From Mycobacterium kyorinense (lineage in GTDB: Bacteria; Actinomycetota; Actinomycetes; Mycobacteriales; Mycobacteriaceae), in NCBI RefSeq assembly GCF_001672775.1, contig NZ_LZKJ01000125.1, positions 1 through 64,000 on the forward strand: 64,000 bases of DNA, read 5' to 3'. A program made the position numbers and the translations under genes. Below, piece by piece: positions 1 to 11,000 of the stretch. Each line of letters starts with the position of its first letter. Position 1 is the first letter of the stretch. Under the pieces are notes generated by a model, which made no database searches, was not told the DNA's origin, and was given only the letters and a program-made list of their open reading frames with translations.

Positions 1-260
1 CAATAAGCCTATGTCTCGCGGCCCGATCGACGGAGCCTTACGGGCGGTACTCCTCGCGGTCGTCCTCGTCGATGACGATCTCCTGGTGCTGCTCATGCCA
101 GTCGGAGGTATTCGCCTCTACCGGCGGGATTTCGCCGTCGAAGCCGCTCGGCAAGGATGTGGTTTCCTGGTCCTGCTCGACGGCGTCGGCGACGAGGACG
201 ACCGCGAGGAGTACCGCCCGTAAGGCTCCGTCGATCGGGCCGCGAGACATAGGCTTATTG
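1..260. repeat. 71-bp perfect inverted repeat around a 118-bp centre
   Basis: Bases 1-71 are the exact reverse complement of bases 190-260, with 72-189 as spacer. The left arm begins at the first base of the window, so the repeat may continue outside it. The left arm carries the 3' end of a minus-strand reading frame. The right arm is an inverted copy of that end and replaces whatever lay upstream of the frame. The 263-655 gene begins two bases after the right arm. A real fold-back duplication and an assembly artefact at a contig edge are both possible. Confidence 0.9.
38..250 (-). pseudogene. acidic small protein, only the C-terminal part looks original
   Basis: The minus strand reads through the repeat centre as an acidic tail with two related motifs, ADAVEQDQE and SDWHEQHQE, then DEDDREEYRP and a stop. 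Tandem ADAxEQ-type motifs occur in small acidic proteins of unknown function in mycobacteria (known from memory). The first 20 residues of the open frame come from the inverted copy of the gene's own 3' end, so they are unlikely to be the native N-terminus. I read it as a gene truncated by the inverted duplication; no function can be given. Confidence 0.35.
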
Positions 261-262
261 CC

Positions 263-655
263 ATGAGCGTCAGCATCAGGCAAGTGCTGCTGCGGGCCGT
301 TGTGCTGCTGGCAGCGTGGGCGATTGGACTGGTGGTCGCGGCGTGGGTGGTGCCGGGTGTTGCCGTGTCGGTGCCTGGGTTCGTCGTTGCCGTCGTGGTG
401 TTCTCGATAGCGCAGGCAGTTCTGTCCTGCTGGGTTTTGAGGTTGCCCCGCGCCTATGCGTCGCTGCTGCTGGGGGCCAGCGGCCTGGCCCTGACCGTGA
501 TCGCGTTGATCGTTGCCGCGGCTGCGACGGGCGGGCTGGCTATCGACGACTTTGCATCTTTTGTTGCCGCAACGGTGGTGGTGTGGCTGGTGACAACGGT
601 GGGGGCGGTTATGTTGCCCGAGCTGTTCGCCCGCGACGACGTCGGCTCGAGCTGA
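263..655 (+). CDS. small membrane protein, phage-holin-IV-like
   Basis: This 130-residue protein is almost entirely hydrophobic. Four membrane segments can be drawn at about residues 10-30, 38-58, 68-92 and 98-120, with a short charged tail. The spacing and the 'aawvvPGv' pattern after the first helix resemble the superfamily IV holin/YvlD-type membrane proteins common in actinobacteria. The ATG lies two bases after the right arm of the 71-bp inverted repeat, and no ribosome binding site is visible, so its expression may depend on repeat sequence. The family call is tentative; a membrane location is well supported. Confidence 0.6.
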   Translation: MSVSIRQVLLRAVVLLAAWAIGLVVAAWVVPGVAVSVPGFVVAVVVFSIAQAVLSCWVLRLPRAYASLLLGASGLALTVIALIVAAAATGGLAIDDFASFVAATVVVWLVTTVGAVMLPELFARDDVGSS

Positions 656-766
656 CTGTTTCGACGCTGCCCTGCGGTCAGCGCCGACGCCCGCGTTTCG
701 CCAGGTCCACCGTCTGACGCGTGAGTAGCATTGTCTTTGTCTCGTCCTACGACGGAAGGCGCGATG

Positions 767-1078
767 ATGGGAGACAGGCATCACGATCCGAGCGATCACT
801 TCCGTACCACCCAGCCCCACGCTGGTATCTCCATGAAGGACAACCTTTTCTGGCCCGGTTTTATCCTGCTTGCCGTTGCCGTGGCCGGAATGATCAGCAC
901 AGCGGCAGCCGCCGCTTACCAGCATTACGAATGGCTCGGCACGACAGTGCTGGTCGCTGTGCTCGGCACGATAACCGGCGCGCTGTGGTTCGTCGTGGAG
1001 CGCCGCCGCGTGGTCCGCATCGATGAGCAGTGGCACGTTGCGCACCGCGAAGGCCGGCCGCACCAGCCCGCTACCTGA
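767..1078 (+). CDS. UsfY-like membrane protein
   Basis: The 103-residue product starts MGDRHHDPSDHFRTTQP, has two membrane helices (about residues 26-46 and 55-75) and a basic C-terminal tail. This pattern resembles UsfY, which in M. tuberculosis lies beside rsbW (usfX) and sigF. The ATG at 767 is chosen because GGAAGG lies 7 bases upstream; a TTG at 731 and an ATG at 764 are in frame but less likely. In M. tuberculosis usfY and Rv3289c are on one strand; here they converge, so the locus is rearranged. Function is unknown; a SigF or general-stress link is inference from the family. Confidence 0.6.
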   Translation: MGDRHHDPSDHFRTTQPHAGISMKDNLFWPGFILLAVAVAGMISTAAAAAYQHYEWLGTTVLVAVLGTITGALWFVVERRRVVRIDEQWHVAHREGRPHQPAT

Positions 1079-1089
1079 GACGACGGCGC

Positions 1090-1476
1090 TCAGCCGGCCA
1101 AGGCGGGACCGGCGATCGGCGGGACGCCCATCGTCAGCGTCAGGACCATCAGCACCAGCAGGAACCACCCAGCGCCCTGCCACGCCCACCAGGTTCGGCG
1201 GTCACGCCACACGCGGTAGGTCCGCAGGAATGCCCACGATCCGCCGGCCAGCAGTATCGCCGGCGCGCCGAACGCCAGCAACGTGCGCTGCGGCGCGCCG
1301 CAGGCCGTGGTGTCGACAACCAGCGGACCCGTACAGGTGCTGACCCACAAGGCGGCCACGATGAAAAACCCGACCGCGGCGGCCCCCGCCACCACCGCGA
1401 ATCGGACAGCCGACCCGATGTCGCCGTCATGCTGCTCGATATGGTCGCCACGTGACCGTTGGCGCGATATCTGCAT
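1090..1476 (-). CDS. membrane protein, Rv3289c-like
   Basis: The 128-residue protein has three predicted membrane helices (about residues 23-45, 58-78 and 98-118) and a conserved-looking WRDRRTWWAWQG segment before the last one. Length and position next to usfY and pcd match the unknown protein Rv3289c. The start at 1476 is preferred because GAGG sits 6 bases upstream; an in-frame start at 1515 would add 13 residues without a clear ribosome binding site. A minus-strand GTTT-N16-GGGTAT match at 1595-1620 places it under a likely SigF promoter. Function is unknown. Confidence 0.65.
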   Translation of the reverse strand: MQISRQRSRGDHIEQHDGDIGSAVRFAVVAGAAAVGFFIVAALWVSTCTGPLVVDTTACGAPQRTLLAFGAPAILLAGGSWAFLRTYRVWRDRRTWWAWQGAGWFLLVLMVLTLTMGVPPIAGPALAG

Positions 1477-1590
1477 CCTGAACCTCGATCCTGCGTTCGG
1501 CTGCTCTAGATCCATCGTCCGATCGGTCGCATCAGTTACATCTGGTCGTAGTCAGCCATACCTGGCTCGGTCGCGCTCACGCGCGGGAGC

Positions 1591-1620
1591 GGTTATACCC
1601 AGTGGTCGGAGGGGGTAAAC
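1591..1620. promoter_or_regulatory. overlapping divergent SigF-type promoter candidates
   Basis: On the minus strand GTTT (1617-1620) and GGGTAT (1595-1600) are separated by 16 bases, an exact fit to the mycobacterial SigF consensus GTTT-N15-17-GGGTAT; it points at the Rv3289c-like gene. On the plus strand GGTTA (1591-1595) and GGGTA (1613-1617) are 17 bases apart, a near-consensus match pointing at pcd, about 55 bases before its ATG. Each -35 overlaps the other strand's -10. Confidence 0.6.
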
Positions 1621-1675
1621 GTCCCCGCCGACCGGCCGCGCACGCTACGACGCAACTGCACAGGAGACCGCCCTG

Positions 1676-3190
1676 ATGAACCTGCCCACCGCCGACGAAT
1701 TGCGTGCCCGGGTGCACCGGGCACTGGACGCGATCGGCGCCCCGGGGCCGCTTGGCGAGCCGGGCGCACCTGGCCTGCCGGCCAGCACCCCCATCACCGG
1801 CGATGTGCTGTTCACCGTCGCCCAGACCGACAATTACGAGGCCGTCGTCGCAACCGCCGCCCGGGCGTTTCCGGCGTGGCGCGCCACCCCGGCGCCGGCG
1901 CGTGGCGCCGTGGTGCGGCGCCTGGGCGAGTTACTCACCGCGCATCGGCACGACCTCGCCACCCTGGTGACCGTCGAGACCGGCAAGATCGCCGCCGAGG
2001 CGCTCGGCGAGGTGCAGGAGATGATCGACGTCTGCCAGTTCGCCGTTGGGTTGTCGCGCCAGCTGTACGGGCGCACCATCGCGTCGGAGCGGCCGGGCCA
2101 TCGGCTGATGGAGACCTGGCATCCGCTCGGCGTGGTGGGTGTGATCACCGCGTTCAACTTCCCGGTTGCGGTGTGGGCGTGGAACACCGCGGTGGCGTTG
2201 GTGTGCGGCGACACCGTGGTGTGGAAGCCGTCGGAACTGACCCCGTTGACCGCGCTGGCCTGCCAGGCGCTGCTCCAACGGGCGGCCGGCGATGTCGGTG
2301 CGCCACCTGAGGTCAGCGGGCTGCTGCTGGGTGGTCCAGAGGTCGGCGAGCAACTGGTCGACGACGAGCGGATCGCGCTGCTGTCGGCGACCGGCTCGGT
2401 GCGGATGGGTCAGCGGGTCGGGCCGCGGGTCGCGCAGCGGTTCGGCCGGGTGCTGTTGGAGTTGGGCGGCAACAATGCCGCGATCGTGACGCCGTCAGCG
2501 GACCTGGACCTGGCGCTGCGCGCCATCGTGTTCGCCGCCGTCGGCACCGCCGGGCAACGCTGCACCAGCCTGCGCCGGCTGATCGTGCACCACTCGATCG
2601 CCGACGAGGTTTCAGCGCGTGTCGTCTCGGCCTACCGCCAGCTCGCGATCGGCGATCCGTTCGACAGCGCCACCCTGGTCGGACCGCTGATCCACGAGAC
2701 GGCCTACCGCGACATGGTGGGCGCCCTGGATCAGGCGCGCGCCGACGGCGGCCAGGTGATCGGCGGTGAGCGCCACGACGCCGGGCAACCCGGCGCGTAT
2801 TACGTAGCGCCCGCCGTCGTGCGGATGCCCTCGTCGACGGCGATCGTGGCGACCGAGACGTTCGCGCCGATTCTCTACATGCTGGCCTATGACGATCTCG
2901 ACGACGCTATCGCTGTGAATAATGCCGTTCCGCAAGGGCTTTCGTCGTCGATTTTCACCACCGACATGCGGGAAGCCGAACGCTTCATCGACGGTTCAGA
3001 TTGCGGCATCACCAACGTCAACATCGGCACGTCCGGCGCCGAGATCGGCGGGGCGTTCGGCGGCGAGAAGCACACCGGCGGGGGGCGTGAGTCGGGGTCG
3101 GACGCGTGGAAGGCCTACATGCGCCGGGCCACCAATACCATCAACTACTCCGACCAACTGCCGCTAGCACAGGGCGTGCACTTCGGCTGA
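1676..3190 (+). CDS. pcd: piperideine-6-carboxylate / aminoadipate-semialdehyde dehydrogenase
   Basis: This 504-residue NAD-dependent aldehyde dehydrogenase of the ALDH7 type oxidises alpha-aminoadipate semialdehyde (piperideine-6-carboxylate) in lysine catabolism. It shows the family landmarks: FNFPVAVWAWN, the general base Glu262 in LELGGNN, the catalytic Cys296 in GQRCTS, and the GGGRESGSDAW segment near the C-terminus. AGGAG lies 8 bases before the ATG. In M. tuberculosis pcd is close to lat, which makes its substrate, and lrpA; neither is here, and the preceding gene is the Rv3289c homologue. A plus-strand SigF-like promoter lies upstream. Confidence 0.88.
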   Translation: MNLPTADELRARVHRALDAIGAPGPLGEPGAPGLPASTPITGDVLFTVAQTDNYEAVVATAARAFPAWRATPAPARGAVVRRLGELLTAHRHDLATLVTVETGKIAAEALGEVQEMIDVCQFAVGLSRQLYGRTIASERPGHRLMETWHPLGVVGVITAFNFPVAVWAWNTAVALVCGDTVVWKPSELTPLTALACQALLQRAAGDVGAPPEVSGLLLGGPEVGEQLVDDERIALLSATGSVRMGQRVGPRVAQRFGRVLLELGGNNAAIVTPSADLDLALRAIVFAAVGTAGQRCTSLRRLIVHHSIADEVSARVVSAYRQLAIGDPFDSATLVGPLIHETAYRDMVGALDQARADGGQVIGGERHDAGQPGAYYVAPAVVRMPSSTAIVATETFAPILYMLAYDDLDDAIAVNNAVPQGLSSSIFTTDMREAERFIDGSDCGITNVNIGTSGAEIGGAFGGEKHTGGGRESGSDAWKAYMRRATNTINYSDQLPLAQGVHFG

Positions 3191-3193
3191 GGT

Positions 3194-3871
3194 TCACCGG
3201 GTGTCGCGGCCCTCGCGGCTGCGCTCGTAGGCGCTGCGACGCAGGTCGGTCAGCCAGCCGGGGGCCAGCCTGATGTCCTGCGGGGCGTGGATCGTCGGGT
3301 CGAACACCACATCGCGAGCTTGGTTCGCGGGCACCAACCGGTCCAGGGTCAGTTGTGCCAACGACTCGAACGCTCCTGTGCCGCAGGCTTGCTCGATCTC
3401 GAACACGATGCCGCCGTCGCCGATGCGATCCCGGATGCTGTCCAATGACACACCGCGATCACTGATTTCGGTGATCAGCCGGGCCCGGATCCACCAGTAC
3501 TGCTGCTGATACTGCAACGGCATCAGGCTCGACAGCACCGCGCCGCGCCACGACGTCACCGGGCGCAACCCGATCCGGGGCAGCACGCGCGCCCCGGTCG
3601 AGGCCAACAAGACGTCCCAGCCGGTTCGCGGGAACTGTAACCGCGGCATCTTCCAGGCCAAGCCGACGACATCGGGCACTGCGCCGGGGGTTCCGGCGCC
3701 CTTGGAGACCCGCGCGATCACGTCACACGAAGCGACCGGCAGCCCGCGGCCCCGCGGGGCCGACCGTTCGAGCCGCCCGGTGGCCACCACTCCGGCCGGG
3801 TGGAAGATGCGGCGACCGCGCAGCGCGGACGCCCACCGGAACGGGGTTGTGGCAACGTCGGAGAGGTTCAC
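3194..3871 (-). CDS. conserved protein of unknown function, Rv3294c position
   Basis: The 225-residue soluble protein has no domain I recognise. It starts VNLSDVATTPFRWAS and is rich in Arg and Trp (WWIRARLI). GTG at 3871 is chosen because it lies 8 bases after the katE stop; the longer open frame overlaps the katE 3' end and there is no earlier in-frame ATG that avoids it. Its place between pcd and a tetR gene matches the uncharacterised Rv3294c. It is probably co-transcribed with katE and would then share its stress control, but this is inference. Confidence 0.6.
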   Translation of the reverse strand: MNLSDVATTPFRWASALRGRRIFHPAGVVATGRLERSAPRGRGLPVASCDVIARVSKGAGTPGAVPDVVGLAWKMPRLQFPRTGWDVLLASTGARVLPRIGLRPVTSWRGAVLSSLMPLQYQQQYWWIRARLITEISDRGVSLDSIRDRIGDGGIVFEIEQACGTGAFESLAQLTLDRLVPANQARDVVFDPTIHAPQDIRLAPGWLTDLRRSAYERSREGRDTR

Positions 3872-3878
3872 GGCAAGC

Positions 3879-5984
<2,106 letters not shown>

Positions 5985-6017
5985 CGCGTCCCTCCGGGAT
6001 AGGAATTCGCACGCTGG

Positions 6018-6042
6018 GTACCCATACCGGATTTAGACAAAC
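6018..6042 (-). promoter_or_regulatory. SigF-type promoter of katE
   Basis: The minus strand reads GTTT (6039-6042), 15 bases, GGGTAC (6018-6023), matching the mycobacterial SigF consensus GTTT-N15-17-GGGTAY. The katE ATG is about 34 bases downstream of the -10 element, with GGAGGG in between. Confidence 0.6.
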
Positions 6043-6069
6043 GCTCGGCAGGCGCTCGCCGTCTTCGCG

Positions 6070-7233
6070 TCAGTTCGCCGGCGGCAACTGGCCTGGCTTG
6101 TATCCGAACACCGCCGAGGTGGGCCCGATCAGGTGGCGCGCCTTGACGTCGACCAGACCATGGGCCCGGAACATTTCCACGCACTCTGCAACCGAGGACT
6201 CGTAACCCTCGCGGGTCTCGAGCATGACATTGAGGCTCGACAACAGGCTGGCGTAGTTGTGGCGGTGGCCGGGGTCGACCATGGCGTCGTAGACGACCAC
6301 GGCGCCTCCCGGGGGGATCGCGGCATACGCCTTGTCGATCAGTTCCCGTCGGGTGGCCTGGTTGTAGCCGTGGAACACATGGCCGAAGGAAACGACATCG
6401 GCGTGCGGCAGTGGTTCCTCCAGGCAGTCGCCGGCGATGAAGCGGATCCGGTCCTCGAGCCCGAACGACGCGACATATTCCTCGAAGATTGGCTGCACGG
6501 CGGCGAAGTCGAAACCGATTCCGCGTAGGTGCCGGTGGGTGAGCGCGACCCGCACCGGAAGCGCCCCCTGGGCCGAGCCGACGTCGACGAACGACCGAAA
6601 ACGCTTCCAGGGGAAGCGGACAGCCAGCAGCGTGGCTTCTGCGGTCGAGACGCCCGTCATTCCGGTCAGGAATTCCCGCATCGCCGCGGGATCCTGGTAG
6701 AGCGTGGAAAAGAACTTGTCTTCGCCCTGTCCTTCTTCGGCCGCGGGCCGCCCCGTCCGCAGCAGATCCGGAAGACCGCACCACAGCTCGTAGAGGCGTT
6801 TGCTGGACAGCTCCATCAGTCCGGCGGCATAGCTCGGCTTGGCTCGATCCAGGAAAAGGGCGCTGCGCGCCGCGTTCGAATACCGCCCCGACCGGTCGCG
6901 GCGCAGCAGCCCGAGGGCAACCAGCGCATCCAGCGCGTCGCCGGCGGCCCGGGGATGCCAGCCGAAGGCTTCGATCAATTCCCCTTTCGACCGTGGCCCC
7001 TCGGCCAACTCGGTGAATACCCCGCATTCGACAGCGGTCAGGACCAGGCGGGAGGACCAGAACGCCATCCCGGTCTCGACGATCTGCTGCGGGCCGGCGA
7101 TGCGCTGAACCACCCGACCGAGCAACGGGCTCTGGAAAACTCGCATCATCAGCCGCTCACGCCGGATGTCGCGGGCCCGGTAGCTGATCGATGCAGCGGC
7201 GGCCTTGTGCACTTGTTTGTCGCGGCGTGCCAT
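6070..7233 (-). CDS. SAM-dependent O-methyltransferase (plant/CrtF type)
   Basis: The 387-residue enzyme has an N-terminal winged-helix dimerisation domain (about residues 60-120, ending LGLLRRDRSGRYSNA) and a C-terminal methyltransferase domain with the SAM motif FVDVGSAQGALPV near residue 217 and acidic residue GFDF after it. This is the architecture of the O-methyltransferase family of natural-product and phenolic methylation; the substrate is unknown. The listed start gives a basic leader; MMRVFQSP at 7152 is an equally reasonable start. It is divergent from the tetR gene, which may control it. Confidence 0.78.
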   Translation of the reverse strand: MARRDKQVHKAAAASISYRARDIRRERLMMRVFQSPLLGRVVQRIAGPQQIVETGMAFWSSRLVLTAVECGVFTELAEGPRSKGELIEAFGWHPRAAGDALDALVALGLLRRDRSGRYSNAARSALFLDRAKPSYAAGLMELSSKRLYELWCGLPDLLRTGRPAAEEGQGEDKFFSTLYQDPAAMREFLTGMTGVSTAEATLLAVRFPWKRFRSFVDVGSAQGALPVRVALTHRHLRGIGFDFAAVQPIFEEYVASFGLEDRIRFIAGDCLEEPLPHADVVSFGHVFHGYNQATRRELIDKAYAAIPPGGAVVVYDAMVDPGHRHNYASLLSSLNVMLETREGYESSVAECVEMFRAHGLVDVKARHLIGPTSAVFGYKPGQLPPAN

Positions 7234-7356
7234 TGGCTAACTTTTACCATTCGCCCGTGGGGGCCGGTCCAGCTGGTCGAAAATTTGCCCGAATCCGGTT
7301 TATTGGACGTTTCGGCTGAATGTCACGGCAGCAAACGGCGCAACCGGATGTGCAAG

Positions 7357-7362
7357 TAACAT
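7357..7362 (+). promoter_or_regulatory. -10 box of tetR, leaderless
   Basis: TAACAT lies 6 bases before the ATG of the tetR gene at 7369, and no Shine-Dalgarno sequence is present. The spacing predicts transcription starting at the start codon. Confidence 0.45.
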
Positions 7363-7368
7363 CGCGGT

Positions 7369-8028
7369 ATGCCAGCAACCAGACGGCGGTTATCTCCCGA
7401 GAGTCGGCGCGCTGAGTTGCTAGCCCTCGGAGCGGAGGTCTTCGGCCAGCGGCCCTACGACGACGTTCGCATCGACGAGATCGCGGAGCGGGCCGGCGTT
7501 TCGCGTGCGCTGATGTACCACTATTTTCCGGACAAGCGGGCGTTTTTCGCCGCGGTGGTCAAAGACGAAGCCGACCGGTTGTTCGACGCCACCCACAACC
7601 TTCCCGACTTGGGGCTGACGCTCTTCGACGAGGTGCGGGCGGGTGTGCTGGCGTACATGTACTACCACGAACAGCATCCGCACTCCTCTTGGGCGGCATA
7701 TGTCGGGCTGGGCCGCTCCGATCCGGTGCTGCTGGGCATTGACGACGAGACCAAGAACCGCCTGATGATGCACATCATGTCGCGGATCTGCGATATCGAG
7801 GGGCCCGGAAACCAACTCGAGCCCGACGTGGAGAAGGACTTGCACGTGATCGTGCACGGCTGGATCGCGTTCACGTTCGAGCTGGGCCGGCAGCGGATCA
7901 TGAACCCCTCGATCGAAGCGAGTCGGCTCGCTGACGCGTGTGCGCACACGCTGCTCGACGCGGTTGCCCGGGTTCCCGGCATTCCACCCGAGCTGCTCGA
8001 AGCGGTGGGCCCCGACAAACGCTCATGA
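7369..8028 (+). CDS. TetR-family transcriptional regulator (Rv3295-like)
   Basis: This 219-residue regulator has a typical N-terminal helix-turn-helix (about residues 15-60), with VRIDEIAERAGVSRALMYHYF as recognition region (seen across residues 32-52). The rest is an all-helical ligand and dimerisation domain. Position before lhr matches Rv3295 of M. tuberculosis. The divergent methyltransferase gene and the 135-base intergenic region make those its likely target. The effector is unknown. Confidence 0.82.
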   Translation: MPATRRRLSPESRRAELLALGAEVFGQRPYDDVRIDEIAERAGVSRALMYHYFPDKRAFFAAVVKDEADRLFDATHNLPDLGLTLFDEVRAGVLAYMYYHEQHPHSSWAAYVGLGRSDPVLLGIDDETKNRLMMHIMSRICDIEGPGNQLEPDVEKDLHVIVHGWIAFTFELGRQRIMNPSIEASRLADACAHTLLDAVARVPGIPPELLEAVGPDKRS

Positions 8029-8065
8029 CCACTGCGTTGTCGTAGCGCCTTGGCACTATGGCTGA

Positions 8066-11000
8066 GTGAGCACCACACCGGCCGATCCACTCGCGCGGTT
8101 CAGCGCGGTCACCCGCGACTGGTTCGCGGGTACCTTCGCCGCGCCGACGCCCGCCCAGGCCGATGCCTGGTCTGCGATCGCCGACGGCCATAACACCCTG
8201 GTGATCGCCCCGACCGGGTCGGGCAAGACCCTGGCGGCGTTCCTGTGGGCGATCGACAGCTTGGCTGGGTTGCCCGAGCGGCCAGCCGGCACCCGGGTTC
8301 TCTACGTGTCACCGCTGAAGGCCCTGGCCGTCGACGTCGAGCGCAACCTGCGCACCCCGCTCACCGGGATGGCCAGGGTCGCCGAGCGACGCGGCCTGCC
8401 CGCCCCCGAGATCGGTGTGGGCGTGCGATCGGGTGATACCCCGCCCGCCCGCCGTCGCCAACTCATCAGCAAGCCGCCCGAGGTGCTGATCACCACGCCG
8501 GAGTCCCTGTTTTTGATGCTGACCTCGGCGGCCCGGCAGACCTTGACCGGCGTGCAGACCGTGATCGTCGACGAGGTGCATGCCATTGCCGGCACTAAAC
8601 GCGGTGCGCATCTGGCGTTGTCGCTGGAGCGCCTCGATGAGCTGTTGCCCCGGCCGGCCCAGCGAATCGGCCTGTCGGCCACCGTTCGCCCGCCTGAGGA
8701 AGTAGCGCGGTTTTTGTCGGGGGCAGCCCCGACGACGATTGTGGCGCCGGCCGCGGCCAAGACGTTTGACCTGACGGTGCAGGTGCCGGTCCCGGACATG
8801 GCCGACTTGGCGAATAACACGATCTGGCCCGATGTCGAGGCCCGGCTGGTCGACCTGATCGAAGCGCACAACTCGACGATCGTGTTCGCCAACTCGCGGC
8901 GGTTGGCGGAGCGACTCACCGCACGGCTCAATGAGATTCACGCCGAGCGCTCCGGCGTCGAGCTGCCGGCGGAGGCCAATCCGCAGGTGGCCGGCGGTGC
9001 GCCGGCCCAGCTGCTGGGCAGTGGCCAGACTTACGGCGCTGAGGCCGTGCTGGCTCGTGCTCATCACGGGTCGGTGAGCAAGGAGCAGCGCGCCGTCGTC
9101 GAGGAAGACCTCAAAAGCGGACGGCTCAAGGCGGTGGTGGCGACCTCGAGCCTGGAGTTGGGCATCGACATGGGCGCGGTCGACCTGGTGATTCAGGTCG
9201 AGGCGCCGCCGTCGGTGGCCAGCGGCTTGCAACGCATCGGCCGGGCCGGACATCAGGTGGGCGAGACGTCTCGGGGAGTGCTGTTTCCCAAACACCGCAC
9301 CGACCTGATCGGCTGCGCGGTGACGGTGCAGCGCATGCTCACCGGGCAGATCGAGACGATGCGGGTGCCCGCCAACCCGCTCGACATCCTCGCCCAGCAC
9401 ACGGTGGCCGCCGCTGCGCTGGAGGCGGTCGACGCCGACCGCTGGTTCGATACGGTCCGGCGCAGCGCGCCGTTTGCGACGCTGCCGCGCAGCGCCTTCG
9501 AGGCCACCCTGGACTTGCTGTCGGGCAAGTACCCGTCCACCGAATTCGCCGAGCTGCGGCCGCGACTGGTCTACGACCGGGACACCGGGACGTTGACCTC
9601 CCGCCCGGGCGCCCAGCGGCTGGCGGTCACCTCGGGCGGGTCCATCCCCGACCGTGGGCTGTTCGCGGTATACCTGGCGACCGAAAAGCCTTCCCGGGTC
9701 GGAGAACTCGACGAAGAGATGGTCTACGAGTCGCGTCCCGGTGACGTCATCTCGCTCGGCGCGACGAGCTGGCGGATCACCGAGATCACCCATGACCGGG
9801 TGCTGGTGATCCCGGCGCCGGGGCAGCCGGCCCGGCTACCGTTCTGGCGCGGCGACGACGTCGGGCGCCCGGCCGAGCTGGGCGCTGCGCTCGGTGCGTT
9901 CACCGGTGAGCTGGCCGGCCTGGACCGCGGTGAGTTTGAGAAGCGTTGCGCCGACTTGGGTTTCAACGACTACGCAACCGACAATTTGTGGCGGCTGCTC
10001 GATGACCAGCGCACTGCCACCGCGGTGGTGCCCACCGAGGCCGCCCTGGTGGTCGAGCGGTTCCGCGACGAACTCGGTGATTGGCGGGTGATCCTGCATT
10101 CGCCCTATGGGCTGCGGGTGCATGGTCCGCTGGCGCTGGCGGTCAGCTGTCGGCTGCGGGAGCGCTACGGCATCGACGAGAAGCCCACTGCCTCCGACGA
10201 CGGCATTGTGGTGCGGCTGCCCGACGCGGATGCCGCGGACAGTCCGCCGGGAGCCGAGTTGTTCGTCTTCGACGCCCACGAGATCGACCCGATCGTCACC
10301 GCCGAGGTCGGCGGGTCGGCGTTGTTCGCGTCGCGCTTCCGGGAGTGCGCGGCCCGCGCGCTGCTGCTGCCCCGCCGCCATCCGGGCCGCCGTTCGCCGC
10401 TGTGGCATCAGCGCCAGCGCGCGGCCCAACTGCTCGACGTGGCCCGCAAATACCCCGACTTCCCGATCGTGTTGGAGACGGTGCGCGAATGCCTGCAGGA
10501 CGTCTATGACGTTCCCATGCTGACGGCGCTGATGGCCGAGATCGCCCAGCGTCGGGTGCGGGTCTTGGAGACCGAGACCGCAACGCCGTCGCCGTTCGCG
10601 GCGTCGCTGCTGTTCGGCTACGTCGGGGCGTTCATGTACGAGGGCGACAGCCCGCTGGCCGAACGCCGCGCCGCCGCGCTGTCGGTGGACGCCACGCTGC
10701 TGGCCGAGCTGCTCGGCCGTGTCGAGCTGCGCGAGCTGCTCGACCCGAGTGTGGTCGCCGCCACCGGCCGGCAGTTACAGCACCTCGCCGATGACCAGGC
10801 CGCCCGCGATGCCGAGGCGGTGGCCGACCTGCTGCGGCTGCTAGGCCCATTGACCGAAGCCGAGATCAGCGCGCGCGCCGGCGGCGCCGACGTGGGCGGC
10901 TGGCTGGAAGGTTTGCGCGCCGCCAAACGGGCGCTGACAGTGTCGTTTGCCGGCGGCGATTGGTGGGTGGCCATCGAGGACATCGGGCGGCTGCGCGACG

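Noticed and set aside
38..1189. 383-codon minus-strand frame across the small membrane-protein genes
   Set aside because: It is antisense to two hydrophobic plus-strand genes, has His/Arg/Gln-rich composition, and only its last 50 residues look like protein. High GC produces such open frames.
8309..9793. 494-codon minus-strand frame inside lhr
   Set aside because: It is antisense to helicase motifs of lhr and has shadow-type composition rich in Gly, Arg and Gln.
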